From Cercophora sp. LCS_1 (taxonomy: Eukaryota; Ascomycota; Sordariomycetes; Sordariales; Lasiosphaeriaceae): a DNA stretch of 64,000 nt. Of this stretch, positions 20,771-31,400 are shown one piece after another. Location: positions 158,177 to 222,176 of the forward strand of contig JAPZLL010000053.1 in NCBI GenBank assembly GCA_036250225.1, given 5' to 3'. The notes beneath the pieces were generated by a model, which was not told the origin of the DNA, did not search any database, and worked only from the letters and a program-made list of their open reading frames with translations. The position numbers and the translations under genes are program-made. Within the stretch, counting starts at the first letter, position 1, and each line of letters starts with the position of its first letter.

Positions 20771-22789
20771 ATGCCACATCCGCAAGACCTCATCCACCGC
20801 CAATCCCTCGAGGACCCAGAGGCCTTTTGGGGCGAACAGGCAAAGCAGCTGCACTGGCACAAGCCGCCATCGTCGGCCCTTGGACTGACAACCAAGACAC
20901 TGGCCAATGGCACCGAGCACAAGCACTGGGAATGGTTCCCCAACGGCGAGCTGTCCACCTGCTACAACTGCGTCGACCGCCACGTTCTGGCCGGTAGAGG
21001 CTCGGCGCCTGCCATCTACTACGACAGCCCGGTGACCAACACCAAGCTGACTCTCACCTACAATGACCTGCTCGAGCAAGTCTCGTCCTTTGCCGGCACC
21101 CTACGCGCCCACGGCGTCAAAGAGGGCGATGTCGTCCTCGTCTACATGCCCATGATCCCGGCATCGCTCATTGCCATCCTCGCCATCAATCGGCTGGGCG
21201 CCATCCACGCCGTCGTCTTTGGTGGATTCGCAGCCAACGCCCTGGCACAGCGTATCGACGCCTCCCGTCCCGTGCTCATCATCACAGCATCCTGCGGCAT
21301 CGACGGGAACAAGCCTCCCATCCCGTACCAGCCCCTCGTCTCCGACGCCCTCTCTCTCTCCTCCCACAAGCCCCTCAAAACCATCGTCTACAACCGGCCC
21401 CAACACCGCTGGGGCCCTTCTTCCTCAAACGACCTAATCTGGCAATCCCTCCCTCCATCCCCTCCCGTTGACTGCGTGCCCGTGCCCTCTTCCCACCCCA
21501 TCTACATCATCTACACCTCCGGCACCACGGGTCTCCCAAAAGGCGTCCTCCGCGAATCGGCCGGCCACGCCGTCGGCCTCATGCACAGCATCACCCACCT
21601 CTTCAATTTGACCCCCTCCTCAACAATGGGCTGCCTCTCCGACATAGGCTGGGTAGTTTCCCACTCCTACACGCTCTACGCCCCTCTCCTCCTCGGCGCC
21701 TCAACCGTCCTCTACGAAGGCAAGCCCGTAGGAACACCCTCCCCATCGGCCTTTTGGCGCCTCATATCCGACTACAAAATCACAACCCTCTTCACCGCGC
21801 CCACGGCCCTCCGCGCAATCCGCAAGGAAGACCCCGAAAACACACACCTCCTCTCCATTGCCCAACAGGGCGGTCTCCGCTCCCTCCGCGGCTTGTTTCT
21901 CGCTGGCGAGCGCTCCGAGCCGAAAATCATACAGATGTACACCGCCTTGCTCTCCGAATGGGGCCATCCGGCCGGCAGCAGGGTGGTAGACAACTGGTGG
22001 TCCTCCGAATCCGGCTCGCCGATATCCGGGATCTTACTGTCGCCGTCGGAGTCGTTGCCAATCAAGCCCGGGTCGGCGGGTAAACCCCTCGCTGGTTTCG
22101 ACGTGCGTGTCGTTTCCGACAAGGGGGAGGAAGTACCACCAGGTCGAATGGGGAATATCGTGCTCGCGTTGCCGCTGGCGCCCACAGCGTTCCGCACCCT
22201 CTGGGACGACCCGGAACGGTTCTACAAGGGGTACTTACTCCGTTTCGGCGGAAAGTATCTAGATACCGGCGACGCGGGGTTCGTCGACACCAACGGCTAT
22301 GTCCATATCATGGCGCGCTCCGACGACATCATCAACGTGGCTGCCCACAGGCTATCTACTGGAACGCTGGAGCAGGCGATTACGTCGCATGGGGACGTCA
22401 CCGAGGCGTGTGTGGTTAGCGTGCCCGATGAGCTAAAGGGGCACTTGCCTTTTGCGTTTGTGGCGACTGCGCATGATGATTTCGACGAGGGTGTGCTGTT
22501 CAGGGAGATACAGGGACTGGTGAGGTCGCAGGTGGGCACGATTGCGACGCTTGGCGGCATGATCAGGGGGCGGGGGATGATTCCCAAGACTCGATCGGGC
22601 AAGACGTTGCGACGGGTTCTGAGGGAGTTGTTGGAGAACGCGGTGCATGGGGATTTCGACAAGGAGGTGAGCGTGCCTTCTACGGTTGAGGACGCGAGCG
22701 TGGTCGACGTGGCGAGAGCAGAGATACGAAAGTACTTTGAACGCGAAGGACGGAAACACGCGGCGATCGAGCAAAAGGCAAAATTGTAG
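20771..22789 (+). CDS. Propionyl-CoA synthetase-like AMP-forming ligase with PTS1
   Basis: A single exon of 672 codons, normal for acetyl/propionyl-CoA synthetases. The N-terminal ACAS-type segment has HRQSLEDPEAFWGEQA. The AMP-binding loop YTSGTTGLPKGV lies near residue 247, DIGWVVSHSY near 295, WWSSESGSPI near 413, DTGDAGFVDTNGY near 497 and the C-terminal lysine motif TRSGKTLRR near 608. The WVVSHSYTLYAPLL block and the PVGTPSPSAFW region favour the propionyl-CoA synthetase (ACSS3/PrpE) branch over canonical acetyl-CoA synthetase. It would activate propionate or short acyls with ATP and CoA. The last three residues are AKL, a canonical peroxisomal targeting signal. Substrate assignment is from motif similarity only. 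Confidence 0.9.
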   Translation: MPHPQDLIHRQSLEDPEAFWGEQAKQLHWHKPPSSALGLTTKTLANGTEHKHWEWFPNGELSTCYNCVDRHVLAGRGSAPAIYYDSPVTNTKLTLTYNDLLEQVSSFAGTLRAHGVKEGDVVLVYMPMIPASLIAILAINRLGAIHAVVFGGFAANALAQRIDASRPVLIITASCGIDGNKPPIPYQPLVSDALSLSSHKPLKTIVYNRPQHRWGPSSSNDLIWQSLPPSPPVDCVPVPSSHPIYIIYTSGTTGLPKGVLRESAGHAVGLMHSITHLFNLTPSSTMGCLSDIGWVVSHSYTLYAPLLLGASTVLYEGKPVGTPSPSAFWRLISDYKITTLFTAPTALRAIRKEDPENTHLLSIAQQGGLRSLRGLFLAGERSEPKIIQMYTALLSEWGHPAGSRVVDNWWSSESGSPISGILLSPSESLPIKPGSAGKPLAGFDVRVVSDKGEEVPPGRMGNIVLALPLAPTAFRTLWDDPERFYKGYLLRFGGKYLDTGDAGFVDTNGYVHIMARSDDIINVAAHRLSTGTLEQAITSHGDVTEACVVSVPDELKGHLPFAFVATAHDDFDEGVLFREIQGLVRSQVGTIATLGGMIRGRGMIPKTRSGKTLRRVLRELLENAVHGDFDKEVSVPSTVEDASVVDVARAEIRKYFEREGRKHAAIEQKAKL

Positions 22790-22964
22790 AGTGGACAGAG
22801 CATGGAGGGTAAAAGACTATGATTTCATTCATCCGCCCATTCGTTAAGCAAGCAATTGATACAACAAAAAGACGGTTTCCCCGAATACCTCAATAATCCC
22901 TTCATCAACGACATCAAGGCCATCATTCATACACACATTTGGTCTTTTCGTTATTTTTCTCTCA

Positions 22965-25322
22965 TCAGTCGCCGCGTCCTCTGTAGCTTCCCATCTTCTC
23001 GATCGAGCTCATGAGTCCGTTTCTCATGCCCAGTCCGCTGCCTGGTCTGGGTACCCCCGTGACGTTGCCCCCTCCCAGCGGTGCCGCGCTCTTGGTCCGT
23101 TCGTGCTGCACCCGTCCGATTTTGCTCCCCGTGCGACCGATTCCCGATGCCGTTCCCGGGGCTTTGATGCCCGATAGCCGGTTTGTGCTCATGCGCATGG
23201 CGCTTCCCTCGCCGGGGGCGCCAATGTGAGACGCCCGCGCCGTAAGCGGCGTCGTCCGAGGCGGCGGCCCCATGCTGGCGCGCTTGGGCGTCTTGATGGC
23301 TCGCGGCTCCGGTTCGGGCAACCGTTCCTGGGGCACCGGAGCCGGGGTCGGTGCCACAAAGCTCTGCTGCATGCTCATCATCTCCTCGGCCAGCTGCACC
23401 AGCTCGCCCTTTTCGACACGCTCCCTCTCCAGGAGGTGTCGGAGCTCGTCGTTATCGCCCTTGATTGTCTTGAGCACCGCCTCGAGTTTCTCCACCTCGG
23501 CCTCGAGCGTCTTGATGTGCGCGGCATCACGGCTGCGCTCGGCCTTGCGTTCCTCCTCCAGCTCGGCTAGCCTGGCGAGATCGACCTTGGTCATGGTGGT
23601 GTCCCGGCCGACGCGCAACTCGTCGTTCTCCCTACTGAGCTCGTCGACTTGGGCCTGCAGCTCGCGCACCTTCTTCTCCCACCGGTTCTCATAACTCTTT
23701 TTGAGCGCTGCGACCTTGGTCTCGTGCTTGCTCTTGTACAGGGCGTGCAACTCGCGTGCTACACGCTCCACTGCGATTTCCACCTCCTTGTTGCTGTTAC
23801 CCCCGGGGACGGGGCTCTTCATCCCTGATTCTGCAGCCGCCGCGGCCGCCTCGGCGCTGGCCTTACCAGCTCGCATGCCGGCCATTTTGCTCTCGGCATC
23901 CTGCGCCATCATCTCGGCCGCCTCTCGGCGCTTCTCGGCTTCGTCCAGCTTGAATTCCAGCTCCTCACGCTCGCGCTGGCTGAGAACAATTTCCTCCTTG
24001 ACCTTGCGTAGTACTGTCTCCATCTCCCGCCCACGCTTCTCCCAGCTGTCGCGCTCGGCTTGGAGTGCCCCTTGCGTGCCTTGAACTTCGCGAAGCTGCT
24101 CCATGCACTCACCCACACGTTTCTCGGCATCGCCAACGGCTGTTTTGAGATGGTTGACCTCGGCCTCCTTGCCCGAGAGGGAGGCCTTGAGACTGCTGAT
24201 TTCCGACAGGAAGTTGGATTTCAGCGACTCCAACTCGCGTGGTGTGATAGTAGGGATACTTCGCGGCGTGGGCATGGGGGGGATATCAAAATCAAGGAGG
24301 TGGGCGAGGTTGTTGCTTCCTCGCTGGGGCGTTGCCGGCACCCCGTTGGCGCTGGGCGACGCCTGGGGACGCCGTGCCGAGGCAGGGTAGCCGCTGAAGC
24401 GCAGCTGGTCGGTAAAGTCAAGGAGGTTGGTTGTGTCGTTGCGCTCCGGTGTAGGACCGGGACCGGGACCACGGGGCGTGCGGGACGGATCGGACCCCTT
24501 GCCCGTCCGCGGCGTCGCGCCACCAAAGGTTGAGTACTTGGTCGGACTGTTGCTGCGCATCTGGGCGAGCATCGTTAGGTTTGGCACGGCCGAAAAGGTG
24601 CTGAAAGTGCTGATCATCGTATCATCGCCAACAGCAGGCTCCTCGTCCTCGTAGATCTGGTCTTGATAGTAGTTCTGACCTGGACCCGGCGGCTGCTCGT
24701 TTGGCGAAGAGCCCATCAGCAGCAGCGTATCGTCGCCCTCGCCGGCGCCGTCGTTCTCGTCCTCAAAGATCTCAATCGCCTGCTTGAGCCCCTCGTTGTC
24801 GCGGATTGCATCCTGCAGACTCATCTTGCGCTCCGGCTGTGCGGGGCGGGGCGGCTCGCTGACGGCGGCGGCAAGCGAATTGACTTTGACCGGGAAGCGC
24901 TTGATGGGCGATGTCATCTTGCGAGGGCTTTGTGGCAGCCCCGGAGGCGCCATGGTCTTGAGGGCCGGTGCGGGCTCGTCGCCGTCGGTGGGTGGTGATT
25001 GTTGCCGGTGTTGTTGCTGCACAATCTTGAGCGGTGAGAGCTCGCTCCCCGAGATAACGCGCGACATGGGTCGGTTCTTGGGCGGCGACGGGCCGCGGGA
25101 CGTTGGTGACGGCGAATTCTCGTGGTTCATAAAGGGCGAGCTGGTGGGCGTGCTGGCGCTCATCTCATTCTCGGCGTTGGAGCCGGGCGTGTGCACTGTC
25201 GTTGTTCGGGAGACCGAGTCGACGTCGTAGGCGTCGTAGCGGCTGCTGTTGCTGCTGTTGGCGGACGGCGTCGACGAGTTGAGAGCGGCGCTCGGTGTTT
25301 CTGACAGCGGCGCAGCTTGCAT
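22965..25322 (-). CDS. Large coiled-coil protein with basic Ser/Pro-rich ends
   Basis: A single exon of 785 codons, convergent with the acyl-CoA synthetase gene (175 bp between stops). Residues 1-350 are disordered and rich in Ser, Pro and Thr, with many SP/TP sites and one conserved-looking block, SLQDAIRDNEGLKQAIEIFEDE near 165. Residues about 360-650 form a long coiled coil rich in Glu, Lys, Arg and Leu heptads. The C-terminal 120 residues are basic with Gly, Ser and Arg (SGIKAPGTASGIGRTGSKIG), resembling microtubule-binding tails. This organisation suggests a cytoskeletal, spindle-pole or septum protein, but I do not recognise the family, so the role is only a suggestion from shape. Confidence 0.85.
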   Translation of the reverse strand: MQAAPLSETPSAALNSSTPSANSSNSSRYDAYDVDSVSRTTTVHTPGSNAENEMSASTPTSSPFMNHENSPSPTSRGPSPPKNRPMSRVISGSELSPLKIVQQQHRQQSPPTDGDEPAPALKTMAPPGLPQSPRKMTSPIKRFPVKVNSLAAAVSEPPRPAQPERKMSLQDAIRDNEGLKQAIEIFEDENDGAGEGDDTLLLMGSSPNEQPPGPGQNYYQDQIYEDEEPAVGDDTMISTFSTFSAVPNLTMLAQMRSNSPTKYSTFGGATPRTGKGSDPSRTPRGPGPGPTPERNDTTNLLDFTDQLRFSGYPASARRPQASPSANGVPATPQRGSNNLAHLLDFDIPPMPTPRSIPTITPRELESLKSNFLSEISSLKASLSGKEAEVNHLKTAVGDAEKRVGECMEQLREVQGTQGALQAERDSWEKRGREMETVLRKVKEEIVLSQREREELEFKLDEAEKRREAAEMMAQDAESKMAGMRAGKASAEAAAAAAESGMKSPVPGGNSNKEVEIAVERVARELHALYKSKHETKVAALKKSYENRWEKKVRELQAQVDELSRENDELRVGRDTTMTKVDLARLAELEEERKAERSRDAAHIKTLEAEVEKLEAVLKTIKGDNDELRHLLERERVEKGELVQLAEEMMSMQQSFVAPTPAPVPQERLPEPEPRAIKTPKRASMGPPPRTTPLTARASHIGAPGEGSAMRMSTNRLSGIKAPGTASGIGRTGSKIGRVQHERTKSAAPLGGGNVTGVPRPGSGLGMRNGLMSSIEKMGSYRGRGD

Positions 25323-26422
25323 CGTCGGCTCAATTGGGCTTGTTGATGTTGTCGTAGCAGTAGTCCGTCGCTATTCCGCATCCAGACGCAAAGTGGGTAA
25401 TCGTGTTGGAGCCGTCTTGTGTTGAGGCGATCTCCAATGATTTTATTGTCCTGTGCCTTGGCCAATTGGAAACCGAAGTGCCGGCTGCTGTTTACCGGGC
25501 AACACCGCTTACACGTGACCCGCAACCCCTGAATGACGCTTAGAGTGACGGGAGAGCGCCCCAATGTCTCATCCCAAACTCAGATGCCAGCGCCCTGGCT
25601 TTAAACATTTTCGGCAAACACGCAGACACCATCTACCGGCACGAAACGCTGCACAGCTGAACGTGCGCATTGATGTCAATTTCACATTTTCGAGATGAAC
25701 TTCAGGCGTCAATCCAGGTTGCATTGTGGTTAACTCTAATCTCAGCCCGACCTCTTCCCCTATCGTTCAGAAGGGGCATTTCGCTGCCTTCTTCATCGTT
25801 ACTGAATAAACAATAGAATCCCATATCCAAACGCACCGCATCTCCCCTTCTTTTTTTGAAGAAATGAAACAGTGTCATAAGGTCGTCAAAAGGAAAAAAA
25901 GCTCTGCCCGGTCCAAGTATCTCTGCACCCCATACCATACCTAACAGAAAACAAAAGGAGGTAAACACAGATGTTGGCGACAGAAGAGGCTTCCCGAACG
26001 AGCCGTCCATCGACCAGAAACGAGGTAACCTATTTTCTGTATGCTCGTGCTCCGCCTAGGATCGTTACAGGCGGTGTTTTTGCCATGGAATCATAACACA
26101 CCAGCGCCGCCTGCTCCCAGACCTGCGCCAGCATGCCCTTCGTGATTACATCCAACCCATGCAAACCATCATTTCATCAACCATTTACAGCCATAGCAGG
26201 ACATCGGACAACAAATGAGAAGTCGTGGCTCGTAGAGTGTGCCCTAACAGGTGCCGTCAAGTCGTCTTCAACGAATACAAAGAGAAGAAAGGTGAAAACA
26301 ACCAAGGAGTGTGTGGCTTCGGTCCGAACGCGATCCCTCATTACTCCGCTTCGTCGTTTGCTCCAGAATGCCGCAACGCCACTCATGAAAACCGACGCCG
26401 ACGCGTCGCAGAATCTCATCCA
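25323..26422. other. Intergenic between two minus-strand genes
   Basis: 1.1 kb with the promoter of the coiled-coil gene and the 3' UTR of stuA. It is AT-richer than its flanks, with several poly-A/T runs near 25850-25900. No gene was seen. Confidence 0.5.
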
Positions 26423-28416
26423 TTACCTCCGCCGCTGCTGCGCAGCAATGGCCGGGGCATGTTGCGTCATGGGGGTTGTGTTGTATGTGGGCGAAGGGAT
26501 CGAGCTTTCCACCATCGTCTTTCTTCGCTTGAGGTCCAGAGGCATGCCACCGCCGCTAGTCGGTCGGTCCTCATCATCATCGCGGCCTCGCTTCAGGCCG
26601 CTCGAGTTACCGTTCATGACTGGTGGCTGGGGTGCATAGCCATTTTGGAGGGAGCTCGACATGTCTGCCTGGCTTCCATAGACATCGTTCGACGGGGCAC
26701 CGTTGGTGGGCCCTCGGTCGTTGCTAATGACGTTGTAGAGATTGCTTGACTGCTGAGCAACGCGTGGAGGCGTATGGTAGCCCTGTTGAGAATAGTAGGT
26801 CTGGGGGGCAGCAGCTGTGCGGGGTGTTGCGCGTCCAGAACCAGCTTGGTGAGGAGAGCCCGAGATTTCGGGCGAGATGTGGGAGTGGTCATTGGGTATT
26901 GAGTTAACGGGCTGCGAGTTGTAGTTATACGACCCGCGGTTAGCGTCATAGGCACCGCTGTCATGCGTGTACTCGGCTTCATGCTCGTGATCGGCCTCGT
27001 CTTCTGCCGCGGATTGGTGAGCGACGCCTTCGCTCGGGCCAGAGGGCATCATACCATTTGCAGGCTTAGAGTCAGGCTGGTCACTACCAGCGCCGACTGG
27101 CCTGCTGGATGGGGGACCCATCTCGCTCTTGACATAGCTGCCCTGGCTGTACAAGGGCCGGTCTTGCGGTGGAGGGTTCGATGATTGGTAGGGAGACTGT
27201 TGGGAGGGAGGAGCTTGATACATCTGCCTGGAGCTGTCGTACGGCTGGCTCACAGGGGGGTAGTTCTGCATGCTCTGGATCGTGGACCCGGGGGGTGTCG
27301 TCGCAGGAGTGTTCGGCAGCGACCGCGTGTTGCTAAGCGCGGTGTCAATGGAAATAGGGTTGTTGCCCTGAGGACCATTCATCCCTTGCTGGCTCCACTG
27401 GAAGTTATCGGATGCGCCCATGCCTCCCATCACGCTGGATGCACTAGTCGGGGGTGTGGGAAAGGTGTGTGCGCGATCAAGTGGGGGCCGGCCCATGTTC
27501 TGATGGGATGGAAGTGGTGGCTGGGGGCCCGGCAGAGGGATAGAGTGGTGGTGGTGTTGCTGGAGCGATGGTAGCCCTGGCGCGGGTTGCCCGTTTCTCA
27601 TCTGACTCGCATCAGCCTTGCGACGCTGCTCGGCCGCAACCGCCATGACCTGGCTGGTCCGGGTCTGGTTTGTCGGGTGGTAGAGCAGGGCGCCAATGTT
27701 GTGCACAAAAAGAGGATACAGCAGCTCGGTGATTTTTTCCTTGTTGGCAAAGTCAAGAGCCCGATCAAACGGAATCCTGCATGTTGTTAGTCGATGAAAG
27801 ATCAGCCAATCCAAGCAACTCACCAGACACCCTTGAGGTGCATGGGCCCGATCTTGACGACGTGTCGGAGCTTTTCGCTTTTCAGGATACCGTCACGGCG
27901 CCCGCGGGTCATTCCCGCAACGTTCAACAATTTGGTGCCGTTAATCATGTGGTTGTCTGGCATTGTCAGCGAGGCTCAAAAACAGCCATAAGGTTTAAAA
28001 CACTTACCCTCTCGACGAGCAACGCAAATCCCCCGCGCCTCGACCTGGAAGCACAAGCTGCCCTCATCTTCCCAGAGAGTGGCTGTAACACGAGGCTTCA
28101 TTCCGGGCGGCGCAACCTGGCCTGTTGTGTCGAAACCTGCCTGGTAGCTGCTGGGCGTCATACCGGGCTGGCTTCCCACGCTGGGAAGCGGCAACACGGG
28201 CTGGGCTGCACCCATTGGTGGCGCTCCCGTGGGGGGAGATGTCAACCCATTGCCATATGTGTACTGGCTGCCGTATGCCGGAGCAGGGGCATACTGGCTG
28301 GGCCCAGGTTGCAGAAGAGGCGGCTGGTGGCCATAATGCGATGCGGTATGCGGCGGCGGTGGGGGTGCCGCAGACATTTGTTGCTGGTAATACATCTCGG
28401 GTCCTCCTGCGTTCAT
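26423..28416 (-). CDS. stuA: APSES transcription factor StuA/ASM-1 type
   Basis: Exons 28416-28008, 27956-27824 and 27776-26423 (introns of 51 and 47 nt) give 631 residues, close to known StuA proteins. The APSES DNA-binding domain spans residues about 104-215: [20 protein letters not shown], then [44 protein letters not shown] and [15 protein letters not shown]. Both splice junctions fall inside this domain and restore its sequence exactly. The C-terminus is rich in Gln, Pro and Ser, with a nuclear signal ([12 protein letters not shown]...LKRRK) near the end. StuA regulates conidiation, ascospore and fruiting-body development and some secondary metabolism. The ATG at 28416 ([11 protein letters not shown]) matches the usual start, but the frame stays open for about 115 codons further upstream. 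Confidence 0.95.
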
Positions 28417-31400
28417 TGCTGGATACTGCTCGTATCCCGCTACTGGATGCGCGGGCGGGCCGTGGATCCCGTGGCCGATGGGAAGATTTGGCGAGAGTGT
28501 GCCGGGGGTCTTGGGGCCGTTGGAAGAAGCGGCAGACGTGAAAGACGACTGCGAACCAGTGTGGCTGGCAACGGACGAAATCGAGCTGACCCGGGGCGAC
28601 GAGCTGCTCGACGAGTATGCGTGCGTTGGCGGTGGCAGAGGCAGGGACGGGAGTCTCTCGTTCACATACAACGGGCGCTGGGCGTTGTAGTATGGTGCGT
28701 CTGCCGGACCCCGGGTATGCACTTGCGAAATCGACGGGAGATCCAGCTTTTCGGTATTTCCTCAAACGCTTCAAAGCTCGCCTGTTCCTTCGCCCAGTTC
28801 CAATTGGGCTATCTTGCGACCACTGTGAGAATCAGCTCGGTCAATTGGCACACTGGATCAATTGAGGACCAGCGGATGATATTGTCGGGCTTGACGGGTC
28901 GATCGCTTCTTGACGGACGAGACCTAAGGATTTCTCCGGGCAGTAATGTCGTCAAGCGTGATCAATCGTGAAATGTCGTATCAGAATGAGAGAAGGAAAC
29001 CTCTAGGTCGCGACGGAGGCGAAGCTTGTCAGGACGAAGATTGGACGAGACTGAGGTCGTGCGACTGCTGCCGAGAGATGCAGGTGTGGTGGGGTGAGGC
29101 CGAGAAACGCTCAAGACTCCACAACGCAGGTTGGTGATGGGGTCCTTCGAAGCTCTTCGCTCTTCGTCACTCTTTCCCTCTCGTCGGGGTCAACCTTCCA
29201 GTCAGCCGGGTGGGTTCGGAGGCTGTCGGGCTCAGCACACAACTGCTCATGCAGGTTCGATTAGCTCAGATCCTCGCGCAGAGACGAGATCACCAGGCGA
29301 TGCAGGATGGAAGCAGGTAAAAGAGGTGCAGCAAGCAGAAAGCAAAACAGGTGGGGAGTGGCAAGGTGCTGGTTCTGATTCGTACCTTCCTCGCCGCTCA
29401 CACTCTCTTTCCCTGGGAGGAGAAATTAGGGAGGCCGGTGGATCGTGGTGAAGAGGGGAAGAGAAACGAAGAGGAGATGGGAGGCGGCTTCATTTAGGTG
29501 GTGGTGAGGAAGGGGGGGGGCAGGTAGAGATGGCCGATCAGCGAGAAAACAGACCCCAGGCCCGGTCTCCCGTCTTGCGCTGGTACTCCGTCCCGGGGGG
29601 CAAACCCTGGTCCACAGCTCTCCCGCCAGCCATTCAAGGGTAAGGAAACAGTACCGCAATCGTGCTAGAGTGGAACTAAAAAACATAAAATCAAAAAAAG
29701 ATAACTGTACATACCCCAGTAAGAGCAGGCTGGCAGCGACGCGGCCACTGGTGGCGGTCACTGGCCAGTGGTCAGTGAGCGGGCAGGGGAACTTTTGGGT
29801 CCTGACAGGGTAGCAGGGCAGGGCAGGAAAAGAATGGCAAGCGACCAAGCATGGGCCAACAGCTTGCTCCCAAGAATTGTCGAAAGTCGCTCGTTCTTGT
29901 TGCTGCTCACTCACCTCGTCAACTTGCAGACGGCTGCCCGTCTTTTTGCCCTTTCTGCGTCCCTCGCACCAACCACTTGAAAAAGAAAAAAATTTCGAAG
30001 CTCTATTATTATTATTTTTTATTTTGGCTCCGCTTCTCTGTCTTTCTTGCTTTGGCCGTTGCGGCTTGCCCGGCGGGGCCTGGTCGGTAGCTTGCTTGCT
30101 TGCAAGTCAATGCTGGCCCAAGCAGGAGACAGAGAGTGGCCCCGGAGGTGCGAGCTGCCAGGATGAGCCAAGCTTGTTGGGGCTAGGAGGGTTTGCTGTC
30201 CGGGCCTGGCTCGACCAGGATCGACTGGCGACCAATTCGACTGGGGAGGTTGGGGACCAAAGAGACGAGGGCCCGTGAGGGGAGGCGTGTCCCTAAAAGA
30301 CTGTGTGAGTAGCGGTCGGTGGAACCACGACCAGGCCGACGCCAGTGGTTGCGAGCCGGGGAGGCGTGTGGGCAATCCGCAGCGGGGGAGTATGTCTGCA
30401 AGGTCGCACCGGGAGGGGCCTGCTTAGCAAAGAGCTGGGCGGCTTACCTTGGACGGGGGGGTCAGAGAAGGAGAGAAAAAAAAGAGGCCCTTTTGTGTAA
30501 GCCAGCTGGCCGTCAGTCGTGGTCTTAGCCCTCGGTTAGTGTCTTTTTTGCCTGCTTCCTCTCAGCAAGGGGAGCGATATAGGAAAGGGCGAACTGGGCG
30601 CTATTCCCCACCATTGCTAAGGCAGAGCTGCGCTGTGTAGGAAGGTTGGGGTGTGGGTTTTGCGCGCAGGAGATGGCGGGAAGCGCAAACGTCGGTCGTG
30701 GGGATGGCCCGTTCGTTTCTTTGTTCCAGTTGACAACGTCCGGTCTAAAAGCTACCTAGAGACGGTCTGCGGCGTAGCGGAAGAGGAATAAATCACAGCT
30801 CAATTGGTGTGTTTCGAAGTTTTGTCAGCGCCAATTATACTTTATTCAAGTTGAGTTTCCTAGGTGGAAAATTGGGCCGAAGTCTTCGCCGTACCTGCCT
30901 CAGGGAGGCTGCCCTCGTTAGACTAACAACGCGAGTCCACCGAAGAGCATTACGATGACGTTGAAGACGAACTCATAATGGCCTGGCGTGCCCAGTCGTG
31001 ACCCTCGATGTTCACCCGATTCATCGCTTTACAAGATCCGTGTTTTCGGGTCCACGGGCTCCTTTCCTAACCGTCCAGCACGGAGCCCTAGGGCGGTGGA
31101 GTCCGAATTGAGTTTCCCACTTCAGCGGCGGTGCATTTCTTGGGTCAGAATACGCCCTACCGCAGGTTACGCTTTCGCAAGTCTTGCGGGGGACAAGGAA
31201 GGATTTGCAATCTTCAATATCAACTTGGTGACATTGTTGAGGTGTGGTGATCTCAACACAGTGCCAACTCACAGTGAAGGATGACGGACGGGCGAATCAC
31301 AACTCCTCGGCGCAGGTGGCGTAGCCCAATCGTGTGGGTATCGAGAAGAAATTTTGCAGGGACGGGCGAGTCCGCCAGACCAACGGCGCGAGTGCAGTGT

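Noticed and set aside
29250..29275. GGTTCGATTAGCTC, tRNA B-box-like
   Set aside because: No matching A box or acceptor stem could be folded around it.
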